Shown here: piece after piece, positions 38,027-48,107 of the stretch
Layout: each line of letters begins with the position of its first letter
How positions within the stretch are numbered: the first letter of the stretch is position 1
DNA from: Solirubrobacteraceae bacterium
GTDB taxonomy: Bacteria; Actinomycetota; Thermoleophilia; Solirubrobacterales; Solirubrobacteraceae
Assembly (NCBI GenBank): GCA_030447785.1
Contig: JAUJOF010000011.1
Span: 13,204-77,203, forward strand
Direction: 5' to 3'
Length of the DNA: 64,000 bases
The notes under the pieces: model-generated
Database searches by the model: none
The model's input: the letters and a program-made list of their open reading frames with translations, nothing else
Told to the model about the DNA's origin: nothing
Program-made: the position numbers and the translations under genes

Positions 38027-39100
38027 ATGAGCGACGTAGCCACCCCTACTTTCGCCGCACCCGGGCCACAGGCCGGTGCGGGCGGACCGCAGACCTCCAC
38101 CGAGCGCCCGTTCTGGCGCGAGATGCTCGCGCCCTACGAGCAACCCCGGCTCGGGCGTAGCATGCTGGGCCTGCTCACGTCGGTGGTGCCCTACCTCGCC
38201 CTGTGCGTGGCGATGTACTTCGCGCTGGACGTCTCGTACGTGCTCGTGCTGGCCATCGCGCTGCCCGCCTCCGGCTTCCTGCTGCGCACGTTCATCATCT
38301 TCCACGACTGCACGCACGGCTCGTTTCTGCCATTCAAGCGGGCCAACACGTGGCTCGGGCGGGTGCTGGGGCTGCTGCTCTTCAACCCCTATGGCAGCTG
38401 GAAGCACAGCCACCAGATGCACCACGCCAGCGCCGGCGACCTCGACCGCCGCGGCGACGGCGACCTGCCGACCCTCACCGTGGGCGAGTACCGCGCGAAG
38501 GGCCGCTGGGGCCGGCTGGGCTACCGCCTCTTTCGCAACCCGATCGTGATGTTCGGCCTCGGGCCGTTCTGGTCGCTGGTCATCCAACCGCGCCTGGTCT
38601 ATCCCGGGATGCGCCCGCGTGTGCGCAACAGCACGCTGCTCACCAACGTGGCCGTCGTGGTGATGGTCACCGCCCTATGCCTGCTGATCGGCTGGAGGGA
38701 GTACCTGCTGTTGCAACTGCCCACCGTGGCGCTGGCCGGTGCGGCGGGCGTCTGGCTCTTCTACGTCCAGCACCAGTTCGAGGATGTCTACTGGGAGCAC
38801 TCGGCGGTCTGGAGCTACGCCGACGCAGCGCTGCGGGGCAGCTCGTACCTCAGGCTGCCCAAGGTGCTGCAGTTCTTCACCGGCAACATCGGCTTGCATC
38901 ACGTGCACCACCTCAGCGCCCGCGTGCCCAACTACAACCTGCAGCGCGCCCACGACGACAACGCGGTCTTCCACTCCGTACCTGTGCTCTCGCTGTGGGA
39001 CGGCCTGCGCGCCGTGCGCCTCAAGCTCTACGACGAGGAGCGCAGGCGGCTGGTCACTTGGGCGCAGGCCCGCGCCGGGGCAGGCATGGCCACCCCGTAG
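38027..39100 (+). CDS. Fatty acid desaturase
   Basis: Histidine boxes HDCTHGSF, HSHQMHH, HHVHH. Confidence 0.92.
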   Translation: MSDVATPTFAAPGPQAGAGGPQTSTERPFWREMLAPYEQPRLGRSMLGLLTSVVPYLALCVAMYFALDVSYVLVLAIALPASGFLLRTFIIFHDCTHGSFLPFKRANTWLGRVLGLLLFNPYGSWKHSHQMHHASAGDLDRRGDGDLPTLTVGEYRAKGRWGRLGYRLFRNPIVMFGLGPFWSLVIQPRLVYPGMRPRVRNSTLLTNVAVVVMVTALCLLIGWREYLLLQLPTVALAGAAGVWLFYVQHQFEDVYWEHSAVWSYADAALRGSSYLRLPKVLQFFTGNIGLHHVHHLSARVPNYNLQRAHDDNAVFHSVPVLSLWDGLRAVRLKLYDEERRRLVTWAQARAGAGMATP

Positions 39101-39106
39101 GGCAGA

Positions 39107-39754
39107 ATGGAGGGCATGCCCACGCCCTCCTCCTCGCGCAGCGTCAGGATCTCCGACGACGAGCGAGGAGGATGGTCGTCGGATCGCCCGCGTCCGGGCG
39201 GCGGACCGGCCCGCCCGCCCGACGTCGCCGTGCGCGGCCGCGTGCTGCATGCCTCCGACCGCCTGCGCTACGTGCCCGGGAGCCTGCTGCTGATCGCCAG
39301 CGCCTCGGCGTCCGAGCGTCAGCGCTTCGCCCAGCGGGTGATCGAGGACAAGGCGGCGCTGCTGTCGGTCGATCGCGTGCGCGGTCTGCTGGCCGGCCGC
39401 GTGCCCGAGGCCGAGATCGAGGTGCGGGCCGGCGAGGTGCTCCACGCGGCGATCCTCAAGCGCCTGCAGGCGCGCGCCAGCGTCGTCGTCACCGCCGCCG
39501 GCCTCGAGCCCGCCGAGCGCGAGCGCTACGTGCGCCTGGCCGCGAGCGCGCGGCGCCCGCGCCACCTGATCCTGCTGGAGACCGGGCGCGAGGGTGTGGC
39601 CGACGAGGACCGTCCGGCGCTCAACGAGCTGCGCCGCGCGCTCGACGCCGGTGAGCTGGGCGGCGAGGGCTTCGAGACCGCGCTGCGCCTGGGCGGCCAG
39701 TCGGTCGGGGAGCTCAAGAAGATCGTCTTCCGTACCGCTCCCAAGGACGAGTAG
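39107..39754 (+). CDS. Hypothetical protein, degenerate P-loop kinase-like (tentative)
   Basis: PGSLLLIASASASERQRFAQRVI in Walker A place; VLHAAILKRLQARASVVVTAAGLEPAERERYVRLA resembles AAA_33/PNKP-like folds. Confidence 0.45.
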   Translation: MEGMPTPSSSRSVRISDDERGGWSSDRPRPGGGPARPPDVAVRGRVLHASDRLRYVPGSLLLIASASASERQRFAQRVIEDKAALLSVDRVRGLLAGRVPEAEIEVRAGEVLHAAILKRLQARASVVVTAAGLEPAERERYVRLAASARRPRHLILLETGREGVADEDRPALNELRRALDAGELGGEGFETALRLGGQSVGELKKIVFRTAPKDE

Positions 39755-39822
39755 GCTCAGCGCGAAGCCCTAGGAGCGGCTGCGAGGGGGTATCCCAGAC
39801 GGCGCCCGCAACTCTTCTCTCC

Positions 39823-40734
39823 GTGGCTGCCCTCAACCCTCTCCGTCCTCTCGCCCGTCGCGCGCCGGGCCCGCTCGACGGCCTGCTGGAGCTGTGGAAC
39901 GCGGCGCTGGGCGACGCGTCGGTGCTCGTCGACGGGCTGCCCGACGAGGGCGTGGACGCCTGGGACCCCGAGCACATCCGTCGCACGCTGCCGATCATGA
40001 GCGCGGCCTTCACCGCCTACTTCCGCCCCGAGGTGCGTGGCCTGGAGCACATCCCGCCCGACGGGCCGGCGCTGCTGGTGGGCAACCACTCGGGCGGGTT
40101 GTACATCGTCGACACCTTCGTGTTCTCCATCGCCTTCTACGAGCGCTTCGGCCCTCAGCGCCGCTTCCACCAGCTCGCCCACGACCTGATCGCCCGCACG
40201 CCCGGCCTCGGGGGCCTGCGCCGCTACGGCGCGGTGACGGCCTCGCCCGAGAACGCCCGCGCGGCGATGGAGCGCGGCGCGCCCGTGCTCGTCTACCCGG
40301 GCGGCGACCACGAGACCTTCCGCCCATCCTGGGAGGCCGGGCGGATCGACTTCGCCGGGCGCCAGGGGTTCGTGCGCCTGGCCCTCGAGCAGGGTGTGCC
40401 GATCGTGCCGGTGGTGGCCAGCGGCGGGCAGGAGACCGCGCTGTTCGTCACGCGCGGGGCCCGGGCGGCGCGCCTGCTGGGCCTGGACCGCCTCGCCCGC
40501 GTCAAGGTGCTCCCCATCTCGATCGGTCCGCCCTTCGGCCTCAACGTGCTGGACTTCCCCGGGCGCGTGCCGCTGCCGGCCAAGATCACCGTCCAGGTGC
40601 TTCCCCCGATCGACGTGCGCGCGCGCTTCGGGCCCGACGCCGAGCCCCAACGCGTCTACGAGCGGGTGACCGCCGAGATGCAGGTGGCGCTCGACGCGCT
40701 CGAGGACGAGCGCAGCCTGCCGCTGGTGGGCTGA
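39823..40734 (+). CDS. Lysophospholipid/glycerol acyltransferase family protein
   Basis: LLVGNHSGGLYIVD (HX4D-type), PVLVYPGGDHETFRP. Confidence 0.85.
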   Translation: MAALNPLRPLARRAPGPLDGLLELWNAALGDASVLVDGLPDEGVDAWDPEHIRRTLPIMSAAFTAYFRPEVRGLEHIPPDGPALLVGNHSGGLYIVDTFVFSIAFYERFGPQRRFHQLAHDLIARTPGLGGLRRYGAVTASPENARAAMERGAPVLVYPGGDHETFRPSWEAGRIDFAGRQGFVRLALEQGVPIVPVVASGGQETALFVTRGARAARLLGLDRLARVKVLPISIGPPFGLNVLDFPGRVPLPAKITVQVLPPIDVRARFGPDAEPQRVYERVTAEMQVALDALEDERSLPLVG

Positions 40735-40759
40735 CGGCCCATCTTCGTAGCCTGGCCCC

Positions 40760-41995
40760 GTGTCCACGCCACCCTCTCCGCCGCCCGGGCTGTCCGCCCT
40801 GCGCGACGCGGGCGCCCAGCTGGTGCGCCGCTCGCCGGCCACGCGGGTGGTGCTCGCCCGCCTCGCGGGGGTCGTGACTCCGGCGATGGTGCCCGCTGAC
40901 GCACGCGCGCGAACGGTCGCACGGCTGGAGGCGGCCGTCGCGGAGGCCTGCCGGCCGCTGGCGCCCGACGCGGTCACCGACGCGCTGCGCGCCGCGTGGG
41001 GTCGGGGCCCCGAGCGGGTGCTGGACGACCTGGATCTCGAGCCGCTGGTCGTGGGCCCCACGGCCCAGGTGCACCGCGCCGTGGCCCAGGGCGAACCCGT
41101 GGTGGCGGAGGTACTGCGTCCGGGGCTCGAGGCCTCCGTGCGCAACGACCTCGCGGTGCTGGAGACCCTGGCCGGCCCGCTGGGTGCCGCGTTTCCCGCC
41201 CTGGACGCGGGCGCGCTGGTAGGCGCCGTGCGCACCATGGTCCTCGACGAGCTGGACCTCGAGCACGCGGGGGACAACCAGCAGCGCGTCGCGCGCGCGC
41301 TGCGCCGCCTGCCCGGCCTGGGCGCACCGGCGGTGGACGCGGAGCTCACGCGGCCCGGCGTGCTCGTCGCCGCGCACGTGGAGGGCACGACGCTCGCCGG
41401 GAGCCTCGCCGCGGGCGCCGATGGGAGCACCACCCTCGGCGTGGAGGCGAACCTCCTGGCCCGCCGCCTGGTCGCCGCCTACGGGGGCCTGCCGCGCACG
41501 CTCGGTCTCGTGCTCGTCGATCCGCGCGCCGACAACGTGCTCCAGGCGCCCGACGGCACGACGCTCCTGCTGGGCACCGGCGCGGCCGTGCGCATCGACC
41601 GCGACCGCCTGGACGGCGGCCTCGCGGCACTGCAAGCGCTGCGCGACGACGACGCCAGCGCCTTCGCCGCCGCCCTGGGACGGCTGGGTCTGCTCTCCGA
41701 GGAGCCCGCTCGAGTTGCCCACGCCCTGCTGCGCGAGCTGCTCGGTCCCCTGCTCACCGGCCCCGCGCGGCTGGACGCCGACACGCTCGCCGATCTGGCC
41801 GAGCGCGCCCGAGGAGCGGTGGGCGAGCTGGCCGCGCTGGGTGCCCGTTCCACGCCCGTGCCCGACGACCTGGCCACCGCGCGCATGCTCGGCCAGCTCT
41901 TCGCACTCCTGGCGCGCCTCGAGCTCACCGAGGACTGGACGGCGCTCCTCCTCGCCGCCGGGCGCAAGGGGCCGCAGGCCCTGCTCGACGGGTGA
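40760..41995 (+). CDS. ABC1/UbiB (AarF) family protein, degenerate kinase motifs
   Basis: PTAQVHRAVAQGEPVVAEVLRPGLEASVRNDLAVLETL; VDPRADNVL; TTLLLGTGAAVRID. Confidence 0.75.
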   Translation: MSTPPSPPPGLSALRDAGAQLVRRSPATRVVLARLAGVVTPAMVPADARARTVARLEAAVAEACRPLAPDAVTDALRAAWGRGPERVLDDLDLEPLVVGPTAQVHRAVAQGEPVVAEVLRPGLEASVRNDLAVLETLAGPLGAAFPALDAGALVGAVRTMVLDELDLEHAGDNQQRVARALRRLPGLGAPAVDAELTRPGVLVAAHVEGTTLAGSLAAGADGSTTLGVEANLLARRLVAAYGGLPRTLGLVLVDPRADNVLQAPDGTTLLLGTGAAVRIDRDRLDGGLAALQALRDDDASAFAAALGRLGLLSEEPARVAHALLRELLGPLLTGPARLDADTLADLAERARGAVGELAALGARSTPVPDDLATARMLGQLFALLARLELTEDWTALLLAAGRKGPQALLDG

Positions 41996-42014
41996 CCGTG
42001 CTCGGGTCTGTCGG

Positions 42015-42926
42015 CTACTTCAGCGCGTTCGCGCGCAGGAAGCGGTCGGCCACCACCCGGGGTTCCTCGCCGCGCAGGTCGACCGCCGCGTTCATCTCGC
42101 GCATGGCGGACGTGGTCAGCCGTCCGCTGACCGCGTCCAGGGTGGCCGCCAGGCGTGGACCATGGACGCGCAGGACCTGGCGGCGGACCAGCGGCGCGGC
42201 GTGCTGGGCGGCGAAGACCCCGCGGGGGTCGTCGAGCACCTGGTACCTCCCGCCCGCCAGCCGCCCGTCTGTCGTGAAGACCGCCGCCGCGTCCACGCGG
42301 TCCTCGTCGAGGGCGGCGTACTGCTCCCCGATGGGCAGCATCGTGACCTGCGCGTCATCCAGCCCGTAGACCTCCGCCAGGCCCAGCAACCCCTCGAAGC
42401 GGGTGGCGAACTCCGGCGGGGCGCCGATCCGTGCTCCGCCGGGCACGCGAGTCAGATCGGCGATGGTGCGCAGTCTGCGCCGGCGCGCGTCGCGGCGCAT
42501 GACCGCCAGCGCGTTGGCGTCGCTGAAGGGCGTGGTGCGCAGCAGCGCCAGGCCGCGGCTCTCCTCGTAGCGACGCGCGAGGCGCTCGGCCGCGCGCGGA
42601 CTGGCCGGGCGCTCGCGGACCCCCGCGATCTCCGACAGCAGCACCCCGACGTACTCCGGGTACATGTCCAGGGCGCCGCCGGCCAGGGCCCGGTGGACGA
42701 TCTCCGAGCTGCCCAGATCGGGCTTGAGCGCCACGCGGAAGCCTTCGGCCGTCAGCGCCTGGGCGTAGAGCTCGCCGAGCAGGTATTGCTCGGTGAAGTT
42801 CTTGGTCCCGATGCGGAGGGTGGGTGCGCTTGCCCCCGCCGACTCCGCCGAGGGGGGCCCGTCGCCGCAGGCCCCGAGCGCCAGGACCACCACGAGAGCG
42901 AGGAGCGCGGCGCCGGTGCGGATCAC
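42015..42926 (-). CDS. Glycine betaine/osmoprotectant-type substrate-binding lipoprotein
   Basis: Lipobox VLALGAC; LRIGTKNFTEQYLLGELYAQALTAEGF...YPEYVGVLL. Confidence 0.88.
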   Translation of the reverse strand: MIRTGAALLALVVVLALGACGDGPPSAESAGASAPTLRIGTKNFTEQYLLGELYAQALTAEGFRVALKPDLGSSEIVHRALAGGALDMYPEYVGVLLSEIAGVRERPASPRAAERLARRYEESRGLALLRTTPFSDANALAVMRRDARRRRLRTIADLTRVPGGARIGAPPEFATRFEGLLGLAEVYGLDDAQVTMLPIGEQYAALDEDRVDAAAVFTTDGRLAGGRYQVLDDPRGVFAAQHAAPLVRRQVLRVHGPRLAATLDAVSGRLTTSAMREMNAAVDLRGEEPRVVADRFLRANALK

Positions 42927-44506
42927 TGGGCCCCGGCCCCCACGGTGGGCGGCGCGGCGTCGGCGTCCGCCCCCGCAGAGCCCACGCCGGCCATGAGCGT
43001 GAAGGAGAAGGTGGCGCCGGCGCCGGGGCGGCTGTCCACCCAGATGCGCCCTTCGTGCTGGGCGACGATGCGCTCGCAGACCGCCAGGCCGATGCCGGTG
43101 CCCTCGTAGGCCTCCTCGCCGTGCAGGCGCTGGAAGGGCTCGAAGATCCGCTGAGCGTGGCGCGGGTCCATCCCGATGCCGTCATCGCGCACCCACAGCC
43201 GCCAGCCCGCTCCCTCCGGCGCGGCGCCGATCTCCACCTCCGGCGGCTCGGGGCCCGTGAACTTGATCGCGTTGGCCACGAGGTTCTGCACCACCCGGCA
43301 CAGTCCGGCCGGGTCGGCGCGCATCACGGGCAACGGACCGACGGTGATCCGCGCGGCGGAATCGCGGACGGCGCCTGCCAGGCTGCTCAGGGCCTGCGCG
43401 ACGATCTCCGCGGCGTCGACGTCGACCAGGGCGACCTCGCCCCGACCGGCGCGCGAGTACTCGAGCAGGTCCTTGATGAGGCCCCGCGCCTGCTGGGTGG
43501 CACCACGGATTCCGTCCACCAGCGCGGTGTCGTCGCGCAGGTCGGCCGCGTGGCGGCGCTCGAGCAGCTCTGCGTACATGGAGATGGTCACCAGGGGGGC
43601 CTGGAGGTCGTGCGAGGTCACCGAGGCGAACTGCTCGAGCTCACGGTTGGAGCGCTGCAGCTCGGCGTTGGAGCGCTCGAGCTGGGCGCTGCGCGCGGCC
43701 AGCTCGGCCTGGCCGGCCTGCAGGGAGCCGGCCATCGCGTTGAAGGCCCGGGCCAGGTCGCCCAGCTCGTCGGCGCGGGTGGCCGGCACGCGGGTCGACA
43801 GCTCGCCGGCGGCCAGCCGCCCGCTGGCCGAGGCCACCGTGCGCACCGGCGCCACCACGGCCCGACGCAGGTGCACCGCCACGCCGGCGGCGACCGCCAG
43901 CACCGTCCCCAGCCCGCCCAGCCCCAGCCCGATGGCCAGCGAGGAGCGCGCCTCGGCGCGGCCCTCGCGGGCGCGCGTGACTGCCCGCTCGCGGGTGAAG
44001 AGCTCATCGAACTCGGTCCGGATCGCGGCGAGGCGCTCGGCTCCTGCCCGTGTGACCACCACACTGCGCGCCGCCTCGGGCTGCTCGCGCGCGAGCCCGA
44101 TGAGCGGCTGGGCCCACAGGGCGACGTAGTCGTCGATCTGCGCGCCGAGGGTTCGCACCTGCGCCCGCTGACGGCTCTCGTCGGAGACCAGGCGACCCAG
44201 GCGATCCACCTCGCGGCGGTACTCACCCAGCGCCCGCTCAGCCGGCTGGAGGAAGCGCTCGCGTCCGCTGGCCACATAGCCGCGCAGCGCATTCTCGATG
44301 GTCACCAGCGAGGCTTCGAGCTGGCTTCCCGCGGTGAGCGCCTCCTGGGAGCGAAACGCCGCGCGTGCGGCATCTCGCTGGCCGGCGACGGCGACGATGA
44401 GCACGACGAGCACGGTTCCGACCACCCCGCCCACGGTGGCGCTCAGCGCCACGACGCGGGTGGTGATCCGGTTGGTGAGCTTCCCTCGCACTGGCCTGCC
44501 CGCCAT
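42923..44506 (-). CDS. Sensor histidine kinase (CHASE3-like sensor + HAMP + HisKA/HATPase)
   Basis: SVTSHDLQAPLVTISMYAELL; NLVANAIKFTG; WVRDDGIGMD; GTGIGLAVCERIV. Confidence 0.93.
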   Translation of the reverse strand: MAGRPVRGKLTNRITTRVVALSATVGGVVGTVLVVLIVAVAGQRDAARAAFRSQEALTAGSQLEASLVTIENALRGYVASGRERFLQPAERALGEYRREVDRLGRLVSDESRQRAQVRTLGAQIDDYVALWAQPLIGLAREQPEAARSVVVTRAGAERLAAIRTEFDELFTRERAVTRAREGRAEARSSLAIGLGLGGLGTVLAVAAGVAVHLRRAVVAPVRTVASASGRLAAGELSTRVPATRADELGDLARAFNAMAGSLQAGQAELAARSAQLERSNAELQRSNRELEQFASVTSHDLQAPLVTISMYAELLERRHAADLRDDTALVDGIRGATQQARGLIKDLLEYSRAGRGEVALVDVDAAEIVAQALSSLAGAVRDSAARITVGPLPVMRADPAGLCRVVQNLVANAIKFTGPEPPEVEIGAAPEGAGWRLWVRDDGIGMDPRHAQRIFEPFQRLHGEEAYEGTGIGLAVCERIVAQHEGRIWVDSRPGAGATFSFTLMAGVGSAGADADAAPPTVGAGAQ

Positions 44507-44555
44507 CGGGGGCGGGCGCGGGAACTGTATCGGTTCCCGCGCCCGCGGCGGAGGG

Positions 44556-46724
44556 TCAGGACTGCCGAGCGGGCTCGGCCACCAGCCGCGGCGCCCGGCG
44601 GAGCCGACGCGGCACGTACCAGTTCCAGTCGCCCAGCAGCTTCATGGTCGCCGGCAGCAGGACCGCGCGGACGATCGTCGCGTCGATCAGGACGGCGACG
44701 GCCAGCCCGACGCCCATCTGCTTGAACTCCAGCGCGCTGAGGGTGGCGAAGATCGCGAACACCCCGACCATCACCATGGCCGCGCTGGTGACCACGCCTG
44801 CCGTAGTGTGGATGCCGTGCGCGACGGCGTCCTCGGTCGACATTCCCCGGTCGAAGGCCTCACGGATCCGGCTGAGGATGAACGTGATAGTCCATCGACA
44901 GCCCGAAGAGGATCACGAACAGGAACAGCGGCAGCCACGAGGTGATCGCGCCGGTGGACTCGAAGTCCAGCAGCCCCTCGCCGTGGCCCCGCTGGAAGAC
45001 CAGCACGAGCACGCCGTAGGCCGCGCCCACCGAGAGCAGGTTGAGCACGATGGCCTTGAGGGGGATCACCAGCGAGCGGAAGGTCACCAGCAGCAGGATG
45101 AAGGCCATCCCGAGCACGAAGGCGAAGACCACCGGCGCGTTGCCCTTCAGCAGCGCGTTGAAGTCGTGGTTCTGCGCCGCCGTGCCCGTCACCTCGGCCT
45201 CCACCGCCGGCAGGGCGCCCACCGTGGCGGGGATCACCTCGTCGCGCAGGGTGGCCAGCGCGGCGACCGAACGCCGGTCGCTGCCGTCGCCGACCATGGG
45301 CAGCGTCACGCGGGCCACCCGGCGGTCCGGGCTGATCGTCACCTGGCCAGGCCCGACCGCCACCCCGGCGGCGCGCGCCTCGCGCAGCAGGTCCCCGATC
45401 GCCGCGCGCACCGCCGGCGCCTGAACGTTGCCGGCCTGCACGGCGACCACCGCGGGCAGCTGACCCCCGGGAAGGCCCCCTCCATGCGATCGAAGGTCTG
45501 CATCACGGCCAGGTCGCGGGGCAGCGAGTCGGTCCCCGGCACGGACGTCTTGAGGCCCAGGGCCGGCAGGGCCAGCGCCACCAGCACCGCCGTGGCCAGA
45601 CCCGCCCACAGCGCCGGGCGGCGCAGGACGCGGTCGAGGATCGCGCCCCAGATCCGCGGGCCCCCCTCGCGCGAGCGCAGGCGGCCCAGGAGCGGAATGC
45701 GTCCCCGGTCCACGCGGTCGCCCAGCACCGACAGGAGTGCGGGCAGCACGGTGATGGAGCCGATCATCGCGACGGCCACCACCATGATCGTGCCCGTGGC
45801 AAAGGACGAGAACGTCGCGCTGCCGGTGAAGTACATCCCGGCCATGGCGACCATCACGGTCAGCCCCGAGACCAGCACGGCCCGTCCCGACGTCGCTGCG
45901 GCCGCCTGCAGGGCCGCCTCCTTCGTGCGCCCGGCGGCGCGCTCCTCGCGTTCGCGGCGCAGGTAGAACAGCGAGTAGTCCACGCCCACGGCCAGGCCGA
46001 TGAGCAGGATCATCGAGGCGATCGACTCGTCCACCGGCAGCGCCTGGCTGACCAGCGAGACCAGGCCCATCGTGCCCGCGACGGCCGACAGCGCGAGCAC
46101 CAGGGGCAGGCCGGCGGCGATGAGCGAGCCGAAGGCCACGACCAGGATGAGCAGGGTGATGGGCAGCGAGAGGGTCTCCGCACGCTTGAAGTCCTCCTCG
46201 AAGACCTTGCTCAGCGCCTTGGCCACGCTCGCGTCGCCGAACTCGGCGATGCGCAGGTCGGGGTGATCACGCTGGGCCGCCGCGACGGCCGCCAGCGGCG
46301 CTTCGACGCGCTCGCCGACCTGCTCGAGGTCGCCGGCCAGGCGGAAGGAGACGAGCGCCGAGCGTCCGTCGGGCGACAGCTGGCCCTGGTTGTCGGGCGC
46401 GTAGGGGCCCTGGACGTCGCGCACATGGGGCGTGCGGGCCAGGCGTGCCTCGACGTCGGCCACCGCCGCGCGGAAGGACGCGTCGCGATTGGAGCCTGTG
46501 CCCTGCACCAGCACGCTCTCGGAGGCCTGGCGCGGGAAGTGGTCGAGGATGGCCCGGTCGGCGCGACCGGCCTCACGGGGACCGTTCTCCTGCCAGGCGA
46601 ACGTGTTCATGCCCAGCGCGCCGCCGGCCACGGCGACGACGAAGGCCAGCCAGCCTCCGATCGCCTTCCAGCGATGACGCGCGCTCCACTGCGCGGCGCG
46701 TGCTGCGATGTTCTTGCGGTGCAT
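44556..46724 (-). CDS. MMPL/RND family transporter, two apparent frameshifts (near 45464-45468 and 44877-44886)
   Basis: MHRKNIAARAAQWSARHRWK...; GLAVGVDYSLFYLRREREER; FGLSMDYHV; reading continues across three ORFs. Confidence 0.88.
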
Positions 46725-46865
46725 TCCCTTGCCCTCCTTCGTCGCGTTGCCTTGCCTGGTGGGCAAGCGTCCCCGGGCAAAGGCGGCGCGGTCAGGGGCC
46801 AGCAGGCGTTGCGTGGTGTGGCCAGCCGTATTGCGTCGCCCCCCCGCGCCGCCGATGATCCTGGT

Positions 46866-47219
46866 GTGCGACCGACCCTTCTCATCGTCGACGACCACCC
46901 GACCTTCCGCAGAATGGCGCGCGAGATCCTGGAGTCCGACGGGTTCGACGTGGTCGGCGAGGCGCCGGACGGCGGCGCGGCCCTGAGCGCCGAGCGGACC
47001 CTGCGCCCCGACGTGGTGCTGGTCGACGTGCGCCTGCCCGACACCGACGGCTTCGCGGTCGCCCGGCGCATGACCGCCCACGGCGACGCGCCCGCCGTCG
47101 TCGTGACCTCCAGCTCCGACGATCCCCTGTATCCCGGACGCGCGCGGAGCAGCGGCGCCCGCGGCTTCCTGGCCAAGCACGACCTGTGCGGGCCGGCTCT
47201 CAGCTTGCTGCTCGCCTGA
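46866..47219 (+). CDS. Stand-alone response regulator receiver
   Basis: [19 protein letters not shown]...[15 protein letters not shown]...VVTSSSDD...GARGFLAK. Confidence 0.87.
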   Translation: MRPTLLIVDDHPTFRRMAREILESDGFDVVGEAPDGGAALSAERTLRPDVVLVDVRLPDTDGFAVARRMTAHGDAPAVVVTSSSDDPLYPGRARSSGARGFLAKHDLCGPALSLLLA

Positions 47220-47274
47220 CGGCAAGGCGGTCGTCTGCGGACGGTCTGTGGCCTCGGCATGGCACAGTTGCGCC

Positions 47275-47922
47275 GTGCGCGTGGTCATCGCCGAGGACTC
47301 GGTCCTGCTGCGGGAGGGCCTGGTGCGTCTGCTCGAGGACGCCGGCTTCGAGGTCCTCGCGCAGGCCGGGGACGGCGAGGACCTGCTGCGCAAGGTCCGC
47401 GCGCACCGCCCACGGGTGGCCGTCACCGACATCCGCATGCCGCCCACCCACAGCGACGAGGGCCTGCGCGCCGCCCAGGAGATCCGCCGCGAGCTGCCCG
47501 AGGTGGGGGTACTGGTGCTCTCCCAGTACGTCGAGACCGAGCCGGCGCTGGAACTGCTGGGCGGGGGCGACGCCGCGGGGGTGGGCTACCTGCTCAAGGA
47601 CCGCGTGGCCGACGTGGAGCGCTTCACCGAGGCGGTGCGCCAGGTGGGCGAGGGCGGCTCGGTGCTCGACCCGGTCGTCGTCGGCCGGCTGCTGGGCGGG
47701 CGGCGCACCGACGACCCCCTGCAGCGCCTCACACCGCGCGAGCGCGAGGTGCTGGGTCTCATGGCCCAGGGGCGCACCAACCAGGCGATCGCCCGCGAGC
47801 TCGTGGTCACCGAGCGCGCGGTCGAGAAGCACGTGACGAACATCTTCGCCAAGCTCGACCTCCCCGCCACCGAGGACGCCCATCGACGAGTCCTCGCCGT
47901 CCTGGCCTTTCTCCGAGGCTGA
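47275..47922 (+). CDS. LuxR/NarL-type response regulator
   Basis: [27 protein letters not shown]...[43 protein letters not shown]. Confidence 0.94.
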   Translation: MRVVIAEDSVLLREGLVRLLEDAGFEVLAQAGDGEDLLRKVRAHRPRVAVTDIRMPPTHSDEGLRAAQEIRRELPEVGVLVLSQYVETEPALELLGGGDAAGVGYLLKDRVADVERFTEAVRQVGEGGSVLDPVVVGRLLGGRRTDDPLQRLTPREREVLGLMAQGRTNQAIARELVVTERAVEKHVTNIFAKLDLPATEDAHRRVLAVLAFLRG

Positions 47923-48073
47923 GCGCCTCTGCGGGTACGGGCAGCCACACCCCCGGACACGGGGTGCCCCCCATTGCCGGCCCCCGGTCTGGTTGCGAAG
48001 CTGCTTTCGACCCCCACGGACTTCAGGGAATCGCCGGCATGGATGCCGGGCCGGCACGGACGCCGGTGCGCGG

Positions 48074-48098
48074 GGGCCCTCCAGGCGGAGGGCCCTTT
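48074..48098 (+). terminator. Intrinsic terminator
   Basis: GGGCCCTCC-AGGC-GGAGGGCCC followed by TTT. Confidence 0.72.
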
Positions 48099-48107
48099 CG
48101 CGTGGCC

